From NCBI GenBank assembly GCA_030637775.1, contig DAOWFY010000070.1, positions 1-12,366 on the forward strand: 12,366 nt of DNA, in the 5' to 3' direction. This stretch comes from DAOVGU01 sp030637775 [NCBI: bacterium] (lineage in GTDB: Bacteria; Ratteibacteria; UBA8468). Each line of letters begins with the position of its first letter. The stretch's first letter is position 1. The notes beneath the pieces were generated by a model. The model did not search any database and had not been told where the DNA came from. It worked only from the letters and a program-made list of their open reading frames with translations. Of this stretch, positions 6,936 to 12,366 are shown in pieces. The translations under genes and the position numbers were made by a program.

Positions 6936-7493
6936 CTACTCCAGATTGGCATGGTATTTACCGAGACTTGCATTCGAGAGTTTCTTCTTTTTCTGCACAA
7001 GCATTGCTACTGTATCGCAAAAGAGCAAAAGACTCTGTTCAAAGAGATTTCCCAGTGGCTGGAAGGATTTTGCCTCTTTAGAAGAACCCAATTTTGTCGG
7101 GGCGGGAATATAGATTATAATATCGGCAATTCTTGCTATTCTTGAGCCCTTGCGCGCGGTAATCAAAGCAACAGAGGTGCCGATTCTCTTAGCGACTTTT
7201 GCCAATCCAAAAGGAAAAATACTCTCTCCAGAACCAGAGGCAACAATGAGGAGGTCCTTCTTTGTCGCCGGTGGCTCAATTATCTCTCCTACCACATGCA
7301 CATCGATATTCAAATGGTTTAATCTTTTGGCAAAGGCCTGTATCATCAGCATACTTCTGCCCGCCCCTGCTACAAAGACCTTCTCGGCGGAAAGAAGCAC
7401 CTCTGCCAACCTTTTTACCTCCTCCTTTTTTACCCTGGAAAGAGTATTTTCAATCTCTCCGATAACCTTATCCTTAATCTCAAAGAAATCCAT
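6936..7493 (-). CDS. hxlB: 6-phospho-3-hexuloisomerase (SIS domain)
   Basis: A 185-residue single SIS-domain protein of the size typical for PHI. GAGRS at 43-47 and SGSGES at 86-91 form the phosphosugar-binding loops; QPLGNLFEQ (145-153) and the C-terminal HANLE (181-185) are characteristic of hexuloisomerases. PHI converts D-arabino-3-hexulose 6-phosphate to fructose 6-phosphate, the second step of the ribulose monophosphate route for formaldehyde fixation, or in reverse for pentose phosphate supply. Its usual partner, hexulose-6-phosphate synthase, is not seen here. The ATG directly follows the dnaK stop (TAG then ATG) and uses a purine-rich ribosome site inside the dnaK end, so it depends on dnaK transcription. 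A different phosphosugar substrate is possible but less likely. Confidence 0.85.
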   Translation of the reverse strand: MDFFEIKDKVIGEIENTLSRVKKEEVKRLAEVLLSAEKVFVAGAGRSMLMIQAFAKRLNHLNIDVHVVGEIIEPPATKKDLLIVASGSGESIFPFGLAKVAKRIGTSVALITARKGSRIARIADIIIYIPAPTKLGSSKEAKSFQPLGNLFEQSLLLFCDTVAMLVQKKKKLSNASLGKYHANLE

Positions 7494-9404
7494 CTATTTC
7501 TCTTCTTCCTTCTTGTCCTCATCTACCTCTTTGTACTCGGCGTCGACCACATCCTCCTTCTTGCCAGTTCCCTTTGGCTTCTCTTTTTCTTCTTTCTTCT
7601 TTCCTTGTGCCTGAGCCTGCTGTTGGGCCTGTTGTTTCTTTTGTGCCTCTTGATAAAGGACCTCGGCCAACTTATGGGAGGCGGTAGAGAGCTCATCCAT
7701 ACTCTTTTTAATCTTTTCCTTATCCTTGCTCTCTAAATCCTTCTTCAGTTGAGAAATCTTCTCCTGGATATTCTTTTTATCGGTATCGGAGATTTTATTA
7801 CCATAATCTTTCAGGCTCTTTTCTGTGGTATAAATCAGAGTATCGGCCTGGTTGCGGAGTTCCACCTCCTCTTTCCTCTTCTTGTCCTCCTCACTGAATT
7901 TCTCGGCCTCCTTAACCATCTTATCAATTTCCTCCTTGGGGAGTTTTGTCGAGGCGGTAATCTTGATCGATTGCTCCTTTCCCGTGCCTAAATCCTTGGC
8001 CGAGACATTAAGAATGCCATTGGCATCAATATCAAAGCTTACCTCAATCTGGGGGATACCACGGGGGGCGGGAGGAATTCCGGTAAGTTGGAATCTGCCT
8101 AAAGTTGTATTGTCTGCCGCCATTGGGCGCTCTCCCTGGAGGACATTGATATCAACCGATGGTTGATTATCGGCGGCGGTAGTGAAGATCTGGCTTTTTT
8201 TGGTAGGAATGGTGGTATTACGTTCAATCAAGGGGGTTCTCACAGCACCGAGTGTTTCAATGCCTAAGGTTAGAGGAGTGACATCCAGGAGAAGGATTTC
8301 CTTTCCCTTTAGTTCTCCGGATAGAATTGCAGCCTGGATGGCCGCACCCATTGCCACGCATTCCATCGGGTCAACTCCCCTTTCCACCTTTTTACCCACA
8401 TAATTTTCCATAAAACTCTGGACAGAGGGCATTCTCGTGGGACCACCAACCAAAATAATCTTATCAATATCCTTTGGTTCCAACTTGGCATCAGAGACCA
8501 CCTGATCGATGGGAACTCTGCATCTTTCTATTACCGGCTCAACCAGTTCCTCCAATTTTGCCCTTCTTAAGGTCAGCGTAAGATGTTTTGGTCCGGTCTT
8601 ATCGGCGGTGATAAAAGGTAAATTAATATCGGTTGTAAGGGTGGAGGAGAGCTCAATCTTTGCCTTTTCTGCGGCTTCTCTGACCCTCTGCATCGCCATC
8701 TTGTCATTTTTAAGTTTGATCCCGGTTTCCTTTTCAAATTCAGCGCAGATATAGTCGATGAGGTTGTTATCCATATCTGTGCCACCTAATTGGGTGTCGC
8801 CCGAGGTTGACTTTACCTCAAAAACACCTCCACCAAGCATCTCCATCACCGTAACATCCAGTGTTCCTCCCCCGAAGTCAAAGACAAGAATCTTTAGTTC
8901 CTTATCCAGTTTATCCAGACCATAGGCAAAGGAAGCGGCGGTTGGCTCATTAATCAACCGCAGTACTTCTAACCCCGCAATTGCTCCGGCGTCCTTGGTT
9001 GCCTGCCGCTGATTGTCATTAAAGTAAGCGGGAACGGTGATAACCGCCTTCTTTATTGAGGTGCCTAAAAAGGATCCACTGTCCACTTTTATCTTTTGCA
9101 GGATATAGGCCGAGATCTGCTGGGGAGTATATTCCTTTCCAAAGGCCTTATACTTATGCTCGGTGCCCATCTTGCGCTTGGCGGCCATAATTGTGCCTTC
9201 CGGGTTAGCCACCGCCTGCCTTCTGGCCGGCTCCCCCACCAACCTTTGACCATCCTCAGTAAAGGCAACATAGGAAGGAAATGCTTTCCCTCCAAGGCTG
9301 GTTCCTTCGGCACTGGGAATGATCGTCGGTTTTCCTGCCTCCATTATGGCGGCAGCGGAATTACTTGTCCCTAAATCAATTCCAATAACTTTCTCTAACG
9401 TCAT
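7494..9404 (-). CDS. dnaK: Molecular chaperone DnaK (Hsp70)
   Basis: A 636-residue Hsp70. The ATPase domain (about 1-368) has [10 protein letters not shown] at 7-16, INEPTAAS at 151-158, [11 protein letters not shown] at 175-185 and [10 protein letters not shown] at 317-326. The interdomain linker [15 protein letters not shown] is at 369-383. A beta-sandwich peptide-binding domain and a helical lid follow, then a Q/K/E-rich tail from about 588 with the conserved [11 protein letters not shown] near the end. It folds and disaggregates proteins in the cytosol with DnaJ and GrpE, neither of which is encoded nearby. The loop between KRKMG and QQISA is short, so the insertion of E. coli-type DnaK is absent. 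It has a strong AGGAGG site, a consensus promoter and a long structured leader, and is followed without a gap by hxlB. Confidence 0.98.
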   Translation of the reverse strand: MTLEKVIGIDLGTSNSAAAIMEAGKPTIIPSAEGTSLGGKAFPSYVAFTEDGQRLVGEPARRQAVANPEGTIMAAKRKMGTEHKYKAFGKEYTPQQISAYILQKIKVDSGSFLGTSIKKAVITVPAYFNDNQRQATKDAGAIAGLEVLRLINEPTAASFAYGLDKLDKELKILVFDFGGGTLDVTVMEMLGGGVFEVKSTSGDTQLGGTDMDNNLIDYICAEFEKETGIKLKNDKMAMQRVREAAEKAKIELSSTLTTDINLPFITADKTGPKHLTLTLRRAKLEELVEPVIERCRVPIDQVVSDAKLEPKDIDKIILVGGPTRMPSVQSFMENYVGKKVERGVDPMECVAMGAAIQAAILSGELKGKEILLLDVTPLTLGIETLGAVRTPLIERNTTIPTKKSQIFTTAADNQPSVDINVLQGERPMAADNTTLGRFQLTGIPPAPRGIPQIEVSFDIDANGILNVSAKDLGTGKEQSIKITASTKLPKEEIDKMVKEAEKFSEEDKKRKEEVELRNQADTLIYTTEKSLKDYGNKISDTDKKNIQEKISQLKKDLESKDKEKIKKSMDELSTASHKLAEVLYQEAQKKQQAQQQAQAQGKKKEEKEKPKGTGKKEDVVDAEYKEVDEDKKEEEK

Positions 9405-9408
9405 ACTG

Positions 9409-9418
9409 TCTCCTCCTC
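9409..9418 (-). promoter_or_regulatory. Strong ribosome binding site of dnaK
   Basis: On the - strand this reads GAGGAGGAGA, with the AGGAGG core (9412-9417) seven bases before the ATG. It lies just downstream of the inverted-repeat element at 9423-9544, so it is outside the predicted outer stem. UCUCCU in the leader hairpin is complementary to its AGGAGA part. Confidence 0.85.
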
Positions 9419-9422
9419 TTTT

Positions 9423-9544
9423 TAACCACGAATTAACACGAATAAAAGGAATATGCGGGAAAGGTCTCCTGACCTTGATATTATATCGACATCAGGAGAT
9501 GTCTCCTACAAGAGGGTTTACAATATTTGGTTAATTTGTGGTTA
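9423..9544. repeat. 122-bp inverted-repeat-bounded (MITE-like) element in the dnaK leader
   Basis: The ends TAACCACGAATTAAC (9423-9437) and GTTAATTTGTGGTTA (9530-9544) are inverted repeats matching at 14 of 15 positions. The left end continues as a 10-bp tandem unit (CACGAAT at 9427-9433 and 9437-9443), resembling the widespread AACCACGAAT dispersed repeat. The element encloses the two-hairpin repeat at 9454-9510. TA occurs at both outer edges, compatible with a TA target duplication but not proof. In the dnaK transcript it would fold as a stem of about 15 bp capped by two hairpins, ending a few bases before the ribosome site. No transposase is encoded. Confidence 0.7.
9454..9510 (-). repeat. 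Two-hairpin palindromic repeat (copy 2)
   Basis: Read on the - strand it has the same order as the copy at 1884-1966. Hairpin A is GACATC, loop TCCT, GATGTC (9503 to 9488). Hairpin C is AAGGTC, loop AGGA, GACCTT (9476 to 9461). Terminal TGTAGGA and TCCCGCA pair imperfectly. The middle hairpin B of copy 1 is missing; both spacers begin GAT and end ATC. The outer pair of hairpin A is A-T in copy 1 and G-C here, a compensatory change. Confidence 0.8.
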
Positions 9545-9578
9545 CAATTAATTGGTTTTTTCTACTCTGTGACTGAAT

Positions 9579-9606
9579 ATTATACCCGAAATTTATTTTT
9601 TGTCAA
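9579..9606 (-). promoter_or_regulatory. Consensus sigma-70/sigma-A promoter for dnaK-hxlB
   Basis: On the - strand TTGACA (9606-9601), a 16-base spacer and TATAAT (9584-9579) match both hexamer consensuses perfectly. The -35 box overlaps the TGA stop (9605-9603) of the upstream membrane protein gene. Transcription would start near 9572, giving a leader of about 168 nt before the dnaK ATG. No CIRCE operator and no sigma-32-type boxes were found near it. Confidence 0.85.
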
Positions 9607-12014
9607 CCTTTTTCAGGCGAGGTAATAAGGATTAGAAGGCTGCTTGCTTTAAGCGTAACCACGACCATGCAGGTCCCGAACAGCCCCAGAACGGACAAAA
9701 GCACCACACCCCCCAGAATTCCCCCGATCCAGCCGCCGAGGAGATCAGAGGCATAGAGAGTTCCGGCGGTGCCACTAAGGGTGGACCTACCCTCCCCTCT
9801 CCTATAATCCGGGGGATGCACTCCCTCAAGGGGGGAGGAAGAAAAAGGCTTAGACCCTCCCCCTTGATGGGGGAGTGAGGGGTGGGGGTGTAGCTGTAGC
9901 TTATTGGCTAAAGGAAACTCCGCCCCCACCAAGAGCCCGGAAATAAAGGAAAGAATGAGAAAAACTATTAAGTAGGGGCTGAATTTAAGGAAAATGAGAG
10001 GAAGGATACCGGAGAAAAGAATTATGGCGAGTTCCAACCGGATAAAGGAGATAAAATCCCTTTCAATCCGTTCTAAAAAAGAGGTCATCCGCAAACTTCC
10101 GACGGCTACCCCAACCATAAAGGCGGTGATTAAAAGTCCTATCCAATGGTAAACGTACCCATAGAGTATCTGGAAAGCAAAGATTAGACCCAGATCAAAA
10201 ATCATTCCCGCAAAACCGGTGGTGGCAATACATAAGGGAATGCTCATTCTAACCAATTTTTTGAACCTGATGCGCAGCAATAAAAATAGCAAGGTAGATA
10301 GAGAAAGTAGGTAAATAAATAGAGAGAGGTTTACCCTTTCCAACCGTCTAAACAGCCCCCGGAGATAGGGGGAAAAGAGCGCATTCCAATAGGAGATGCT
10401 GTAGAATACTCCCAGAGGCTGAAAATCCCGATTGAGTCTTTCTGAACTACCTTTAAGAGACTTTAAAAACCAATCCCGCCACCGCGGATGCAACCGATAC
10501 TCGATATGGCCTGAGGTCAGGAGGCTCAACTTAAGAGCCCTCTTCTTTAACCTTAAGTTCAGAAGGGCGGGGTTGATTAAGGAAACTCCCGGGAAGGTAG
10601 ATGCCAAATAGAGATTGGTAGAGTCTCCCGGAATTACCCGGACATAGGGGTAGGTACTTTTGAGGGTACTGAGAATACAGCCGTTAAGGTTCTTTAACTC
10701 TTCACTTAAATAGGCAAGGGAACCGGGCAAACCGATTACCAGGATACCTTTCTTCTTTAACCTCTCTTTAACCAGGGAGAAGAACTCCTGGGTAAAGAAC
10801 CGGTTTACCTGTAAGTCGGAAGGCTCCGAGAGACCAACTAAGAGCAAATCATATTTATGAGAGGTCTTTTTGACAAAGAGCCGGCCATCGATATATTTAA
10901 TCTTTACCTTAGGGTTACTTAATTCGGCCTGGGTAAGGGGAGTAGGAAACCCCTCAACTACCTTCAGCAATAAGGGATCCAACTCCACATAGTCAACTCT
11001 ATCCACCGGATGTTTCAATATTTCGTTAATTACTCCTCCCGCCCCACCACCGATGACAAGGACCTCTTTTGGCTGAGGATGGGAAAGCAGGGGTAGATGG
11101 ACAAACTCCTCGGCAAAGGTTATATCAGGGACCGGTGTGGTAATGATGGGAATCCCATCGGAGAAGAAGGTGTATTGTTCCGCCCTCCTGGTAACGGCCA
11201 CATTGCCGTAGATGGAGTTCTGGTAATGAAGTAATTCTTGTCCCCTCCACTGCCGCCTTAATGAAAGCCGGTGAATGGTCTCGGCGGCGGGGCTAAAGAG
11301 AAGAGAGGCAGAAAGAAGCAATAAGAGGATGCTCAAGACACTCAAGAGATTAGTGGCTACCTGTCTTTTTCGCCAGAGAGGGATGAGCAGGAACAGACAG
11401 GGAATAAGACTCAAAAGAGCTACCGCCAATGCTATCTGGAGAGAATGAAAATAGGGGATAAGAAGGTAGGTAAAGGCAACTCCGCCGGCAATCGTACCCA
11501 AGGTTTCGTAGATATAGACCTTACCAATAGAAGAGGCATCCTCACCGGAGCCACCTGCCTGCCGGACAGACAGGGATTTCCCTCTGGCGGAAGAAAGGGA
11601 GGAATAGAGCTTGCAGGCAAAGGTAAACAATGCCCCATGGGGAAGACTTACCGGCAGAAGCACAAGAAAGGAGCCATAGAGAATAGGCCATAGCCCTAAA
11701 CCTTCGCCCAGCGTAACCCCCATTAACTCTTTTAAGATCCGGGTTAAATAAATGGCGATGGGTAGGGAGAGGGAAAAGATGAGCTGGAGAGTTACAAATG
11801 CCTCAACCTTCTTTTTGAGACGTTCAATCCTTTTCCCTAAGAAGAAACAGCCGAAAGCCTCCAAGATAAGCCAGTTGGCTAAGATAATTCCTATGGACAA
11901 TTCGTTACCGTAAAAGGTTACTAACAATTCTCTTAAAAGAAGTATCTGGGCAACGATACCGCCAAAGCCGGTCACCCCAATAGCAACAATAAGAGGTTTT
12001 CTCAAAACATTCAT
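9603..12014 (-). CDS. Membrane protein with spermidine-synthase-like domain between two helix bundles
   Basis: An 803-residue protein. About seven hydrophobic helices (8-241) precede a soluble SpeE-like domain (about 260-475), and about seven more follow (562-798). The two membrane halves are related: VTGFGGI...LERL-type segments at 14-66 and 598-650, and GA-F-x-x-A-x-KL plus G-x-x-Y-x-x-(E/D) motifs at 127/164 and 697/751. The soluble domain keeps the SAM-type site: VLVIGGGAGG at 318-327, VDYVELDP at 340-347 and DGRLF at 376-380. The Asp of GGGDGG is Ala, and the catalytic VDS-x-DP motif reads VGLSEP (393-398), so aminopropyl transfer is doubtful. Two repeat-derived peptides are inserted in frame, at about 143-160 and 707-746. 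The start ATG at 12014 has a weak ribosome site. The function is unknown; it resembles fused transporter/spermidine synthase-like proteins of bacteria. Confidence 0.85.
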   Translation of the reverse strand: MNVLRKPLIVAIGVTGFGGIVAQILLLRELLVTFYGNELSIGIILANWLILEAFGCFFLGKRIERLKKKVEAFVTLQLIFSLSLPIAIYLTRILKELMGVTLGEGLGLWPILYGSFLVLLPVSLPHGALFTFACKLYSSLSSARGKSLSVRQAGGSGEDASSIGKVYIYETLGTIAGGVAFTYLLIPYFHSLQIALAVALLSLIPCLFLLIPLWRKRQVATNLLSVLSILLLLLSASLLFSPAAETIHRLSLRRQWRGQELLHYQNSIYGNVAVTRRAEQYTFFSDGIPIITTPVPDITFAEEFVHLPLLSHPQPKEVLVIGGGAGGVINEILKHPVDRVDYVELDPLLLKVVEGFPTPLTQAELSNPKVKIKYIDGRLFVKKTSHKYDLLLVGLSEPSDLQVNRFFTQEFFSLVKERLKKKGILVIGLPGSLAYLSEELKNLNGCILSTLKSTYPYVRVIPGDSTNLYLASTFPGVSLINPALLNLRLKKRALKLSLLTSGHIEYRLHPRWRDWFLKSLKGSSERLNRDFQPLGVFYSISYWNALFSPYLRGLFRRLERVNLSLFIYLLSLSTLLFLLLRIRFKKLVRMSIPLCIATTGFAGMIFDLGLIFAFQILYGYVYHWIGLLITAFMVGVAVGSLRMTSFLERIERDFISFIRLELAIILFSGILPLIFLKFSPYLIVFLILSFISGLLVGAEFPLANKLQLHPHPSLPHQGGGSKPFSSSPLEGVHPPDYRRGEGRSTLSGTAGTLYASDLLGGWIGGILGGVVLLSVLGLFGTCMVVVTLKASSLLILITSPEKG
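9777..9896 (-). repeat. In-frame GC-rich palindromic repeat insertion (PHPSLPHQGGG type)
   Basis: It encodes about residues 707-746 of the membrane protein (HPHPSLPHQGGG at 709-720, then SSSPLEGVHPPDYRRGEGR). The DNA has a stem CTCCCCC (9857-9863), loop TTGAT, GGGGGAG (9869-9875), and a second, weaker stem CTCCC (9821-9825)/GGGAG (9833-9837). The composition is low-complexity and unlike the flanking membrane helices. The same CACCCCCACC-plus-hairpin phrase occurs in the intergenic region at 12046-12086. The frame is kept open across the insert. Confidence 0.75.
11535..11588 (-). repeat. In-frame palindromic repeat insertion (SLSVRQAGG type)
   Basis: It encodes about residues 143-160 (RGKSLSVRQAGGSGED). 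The core at 11554-11574 is an imperfect palindrome, CCTGCCTGCC then GGACAGACAGG. In the sense RNA its mismatches become G-U wobbles, giving a hairpin of about 10 pairs. Beside it, AGGGATTTCCCT is also near-palindromic. The phrase resembles palindromes dispersed in many uncultured bacterial genomes. It sits in the loop between the ACKL and GKVYIYE motifs. The exact edges are uncertain. Confidence 0.6.
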
Positions 12015-12045
12015 TGCTAATAATTTAGATTTTCTCTATAAATTA

Positions 12046-12122
12046 CACCCCCACCTATCTCATCTCCTCCCCCCTTGAGGGGGAGACCCCACCCAAATCC
12101 CTCCCCCACGAGTGGGGAGGGA
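12046..12122. repeat. GC-rich palindromic repeat region between genes
   Basis: The 156-base gap 12015-12170 holds CACCCCCACC (12046-12055), a hairpin CTCCCCC (12067-12073)/GGGGGAG (12079-12085) with loop CTTGA, and a second hairpin TCCCTCCCC (12098-12106)/GGGGAGGGA (12114-12122). The first two parts match the phrase inserted in the membrane protein gene at 9855-9890. On the - strand the second hairpin is followed by only TTT, so it is a weak candidate terminator for the gene at 12171. No clear promoter for the membrane protein gene was recognised in the AT-rich stretch 12015-12045. Confidence 0.75.
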
Positions 12123-12170
12123 AAAAGGGAGGGGGCAGTTTATTGAAATTCCATACAATAAATTATGAAA

Positions 12171-12366
12171 CTATGTATCGTTTCTCAGCAAATTCTGGGT
12201 GTGGCTGCAGAGGTCAGGATCCTTCATCGCAGCAGTCCCAATTGCTACAGCGTCAGCCCCAGCTTCCAGAACCCTCCGTGCTCCATTGATCTCTTTAACA
12301 CCGCCACCTCCTATTAAAAACCGACATCTACCAGCCAGTTCCTTTAGCATTTGAAGTCCTTTGGAC
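12171..12366 (-). CDS. C-terminal fragment of a TIM-barrel, phosphate- or flavin-binding enzyme
   Basis: The gene is cut by the right edge; 64 residues are visible, ending at a TAG at 12171-12173. The glycine-rich FLIGGGGVKEI and the following AGADAVAIGTAAMKDPDL are the strand-7 and strand-8 phosphate-binding loops of (beta/alpha)8 enzymes. The GTA ending with an acidic/proline turn recalls dihydroorotate dehydrogenase-like flavoproteins, but HisA/HisF-like or other phosphate-binding barrels fit as well. The visible part is too short to choose. It lies upstream of the membrane protein gene in the same direction, separated by 156 bases of palindromic repeats, so co-transcription is uncertain. 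Confidence 0.75.
   Translation of the reverse strand, partial: SKGLQMLKELAGRCRFLIGGGGVKEINGARRVLEAGADAVAIGTAAMKDPDLCSHTQNLLRNDT

Noticed and set aside
7150-7614. 154-codon open frame on the + strand opposite hxlB and the end of dnaK
   Set aside because: It is antisense to two strongly supported genes, its translation is serine-rich low complexity, and it has no recognisable domain.
9405-9602. CIRCE operator or sigma-32 promoter upstream of dnaK
   Set aside because: No TTAGCACTC-N9-GAGTGCTAA-like inverted repeat or CTTGAA/CCCCAT-type boxes are present; the inverted repeats here have unrelated sequence.
9603-12014. Plain spermidine synthase (speE) annotation
   Set aside because: The soluble domain has lost the catalytic Asp motif and is flanked by about 14 membrane helices, so the enzyme name would be misleading.
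12046-12122. CRISPR array or tandem repeat array
   Set aside because: The C/G-rich units are palindromes of unequal length and spacing, with no constant direct repeat and no cas genes.
12098-12122. Confident intrinsic terminator for the gene at 12171-12366
   Set aside because: The stem is strong, but only three T residues follow on the - strand and the sequence belongs to a repeat family, so it is recorded as a repeat.

Overview
The window comes from a bacterium, probably an uncultivated lineage known mainly from metagenomes. It has Shine-Dalgarno-led, tightly overlapping genes, one perfect sigma-70/sigma-A type promoter and a moderate base composition. Several families of short palindromic repeats lie in intergenic DNA and, in two places, in frame inside a coding region. 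The DnaK lacks the roughly 25-residue insertion of the E. coli-type nucleotide-binding domain. I cannot assign a phylum from the sequence alone.

Left part (1-6910, + strand): a carbohydrate catabolism locus. It starts with the end of a TIM-barrel sugar isomerase/epimerase-like protein. Overlapping its stop is a 541-residue fusion of a ThuA-like domain with a Gfo/Idh/MocA oxidoreductase. After a 134-base gap holding a three-hairpin repeat comes a six-gene run with 0-17 base junctions: two more TIM-barrel isomerase/epimerase-like proteins, a FucA-type class II aldolase, an orphan gamma subunit of a 2-oxoacid:ferredoxin oxidoreductase, a zinc-dependent medium-chain polyol-type dehydrogenase, and a short-chain dehydrogenase resembling sorbitol-6-phosphate dehydrogenase. 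Together they could oxidise, isomerise and cleave a sugar, glycoside or polyol phosphate. The substrate cannot be read from the sequence. A hairpin terminator that includes the last stop codon closes the run and separates it from the convergent right half.

Right part (6936-12366, - strand). In transcription order: the C-terminal end of a TIM-barrel protein (12171-12366), a GC-rich palindromic repeat region, a large membrane protein with a spermidine-synthase-like domain between two related sets of membrane helices (9603-12014), dnaK (7494-9404) and hxlB (6936-7493, 6-phospho-3-hexuloisomerase). dnaK and hxlB abut with no spacer. They are preceded by a consensus promoter whose -35 box overlaps the stop of the membrane protein gene, and by a leader of about 170 nt that contains a 122-bp inverted-repeat-bounded element.

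The most unusual signals are: (1) a modular hairpin repeat present twice, in both cases upstream of and in the same orientation as a gene, with a compensatory base-pair change between copies; (2) two different repeat families inserted in frame at equivalent loops of the two halves of the spermidine-synthase-like membrane protein; (3) the ThuA-Gfo fusion in a sugar cluster with three TIM-barrel isomerases; (4) the dnaK-hxlB pair. No tRNA, rRNA, CRISPR array, transposase or CIRCE element was seen. There is no gene-free stretch longer than 300 bases.
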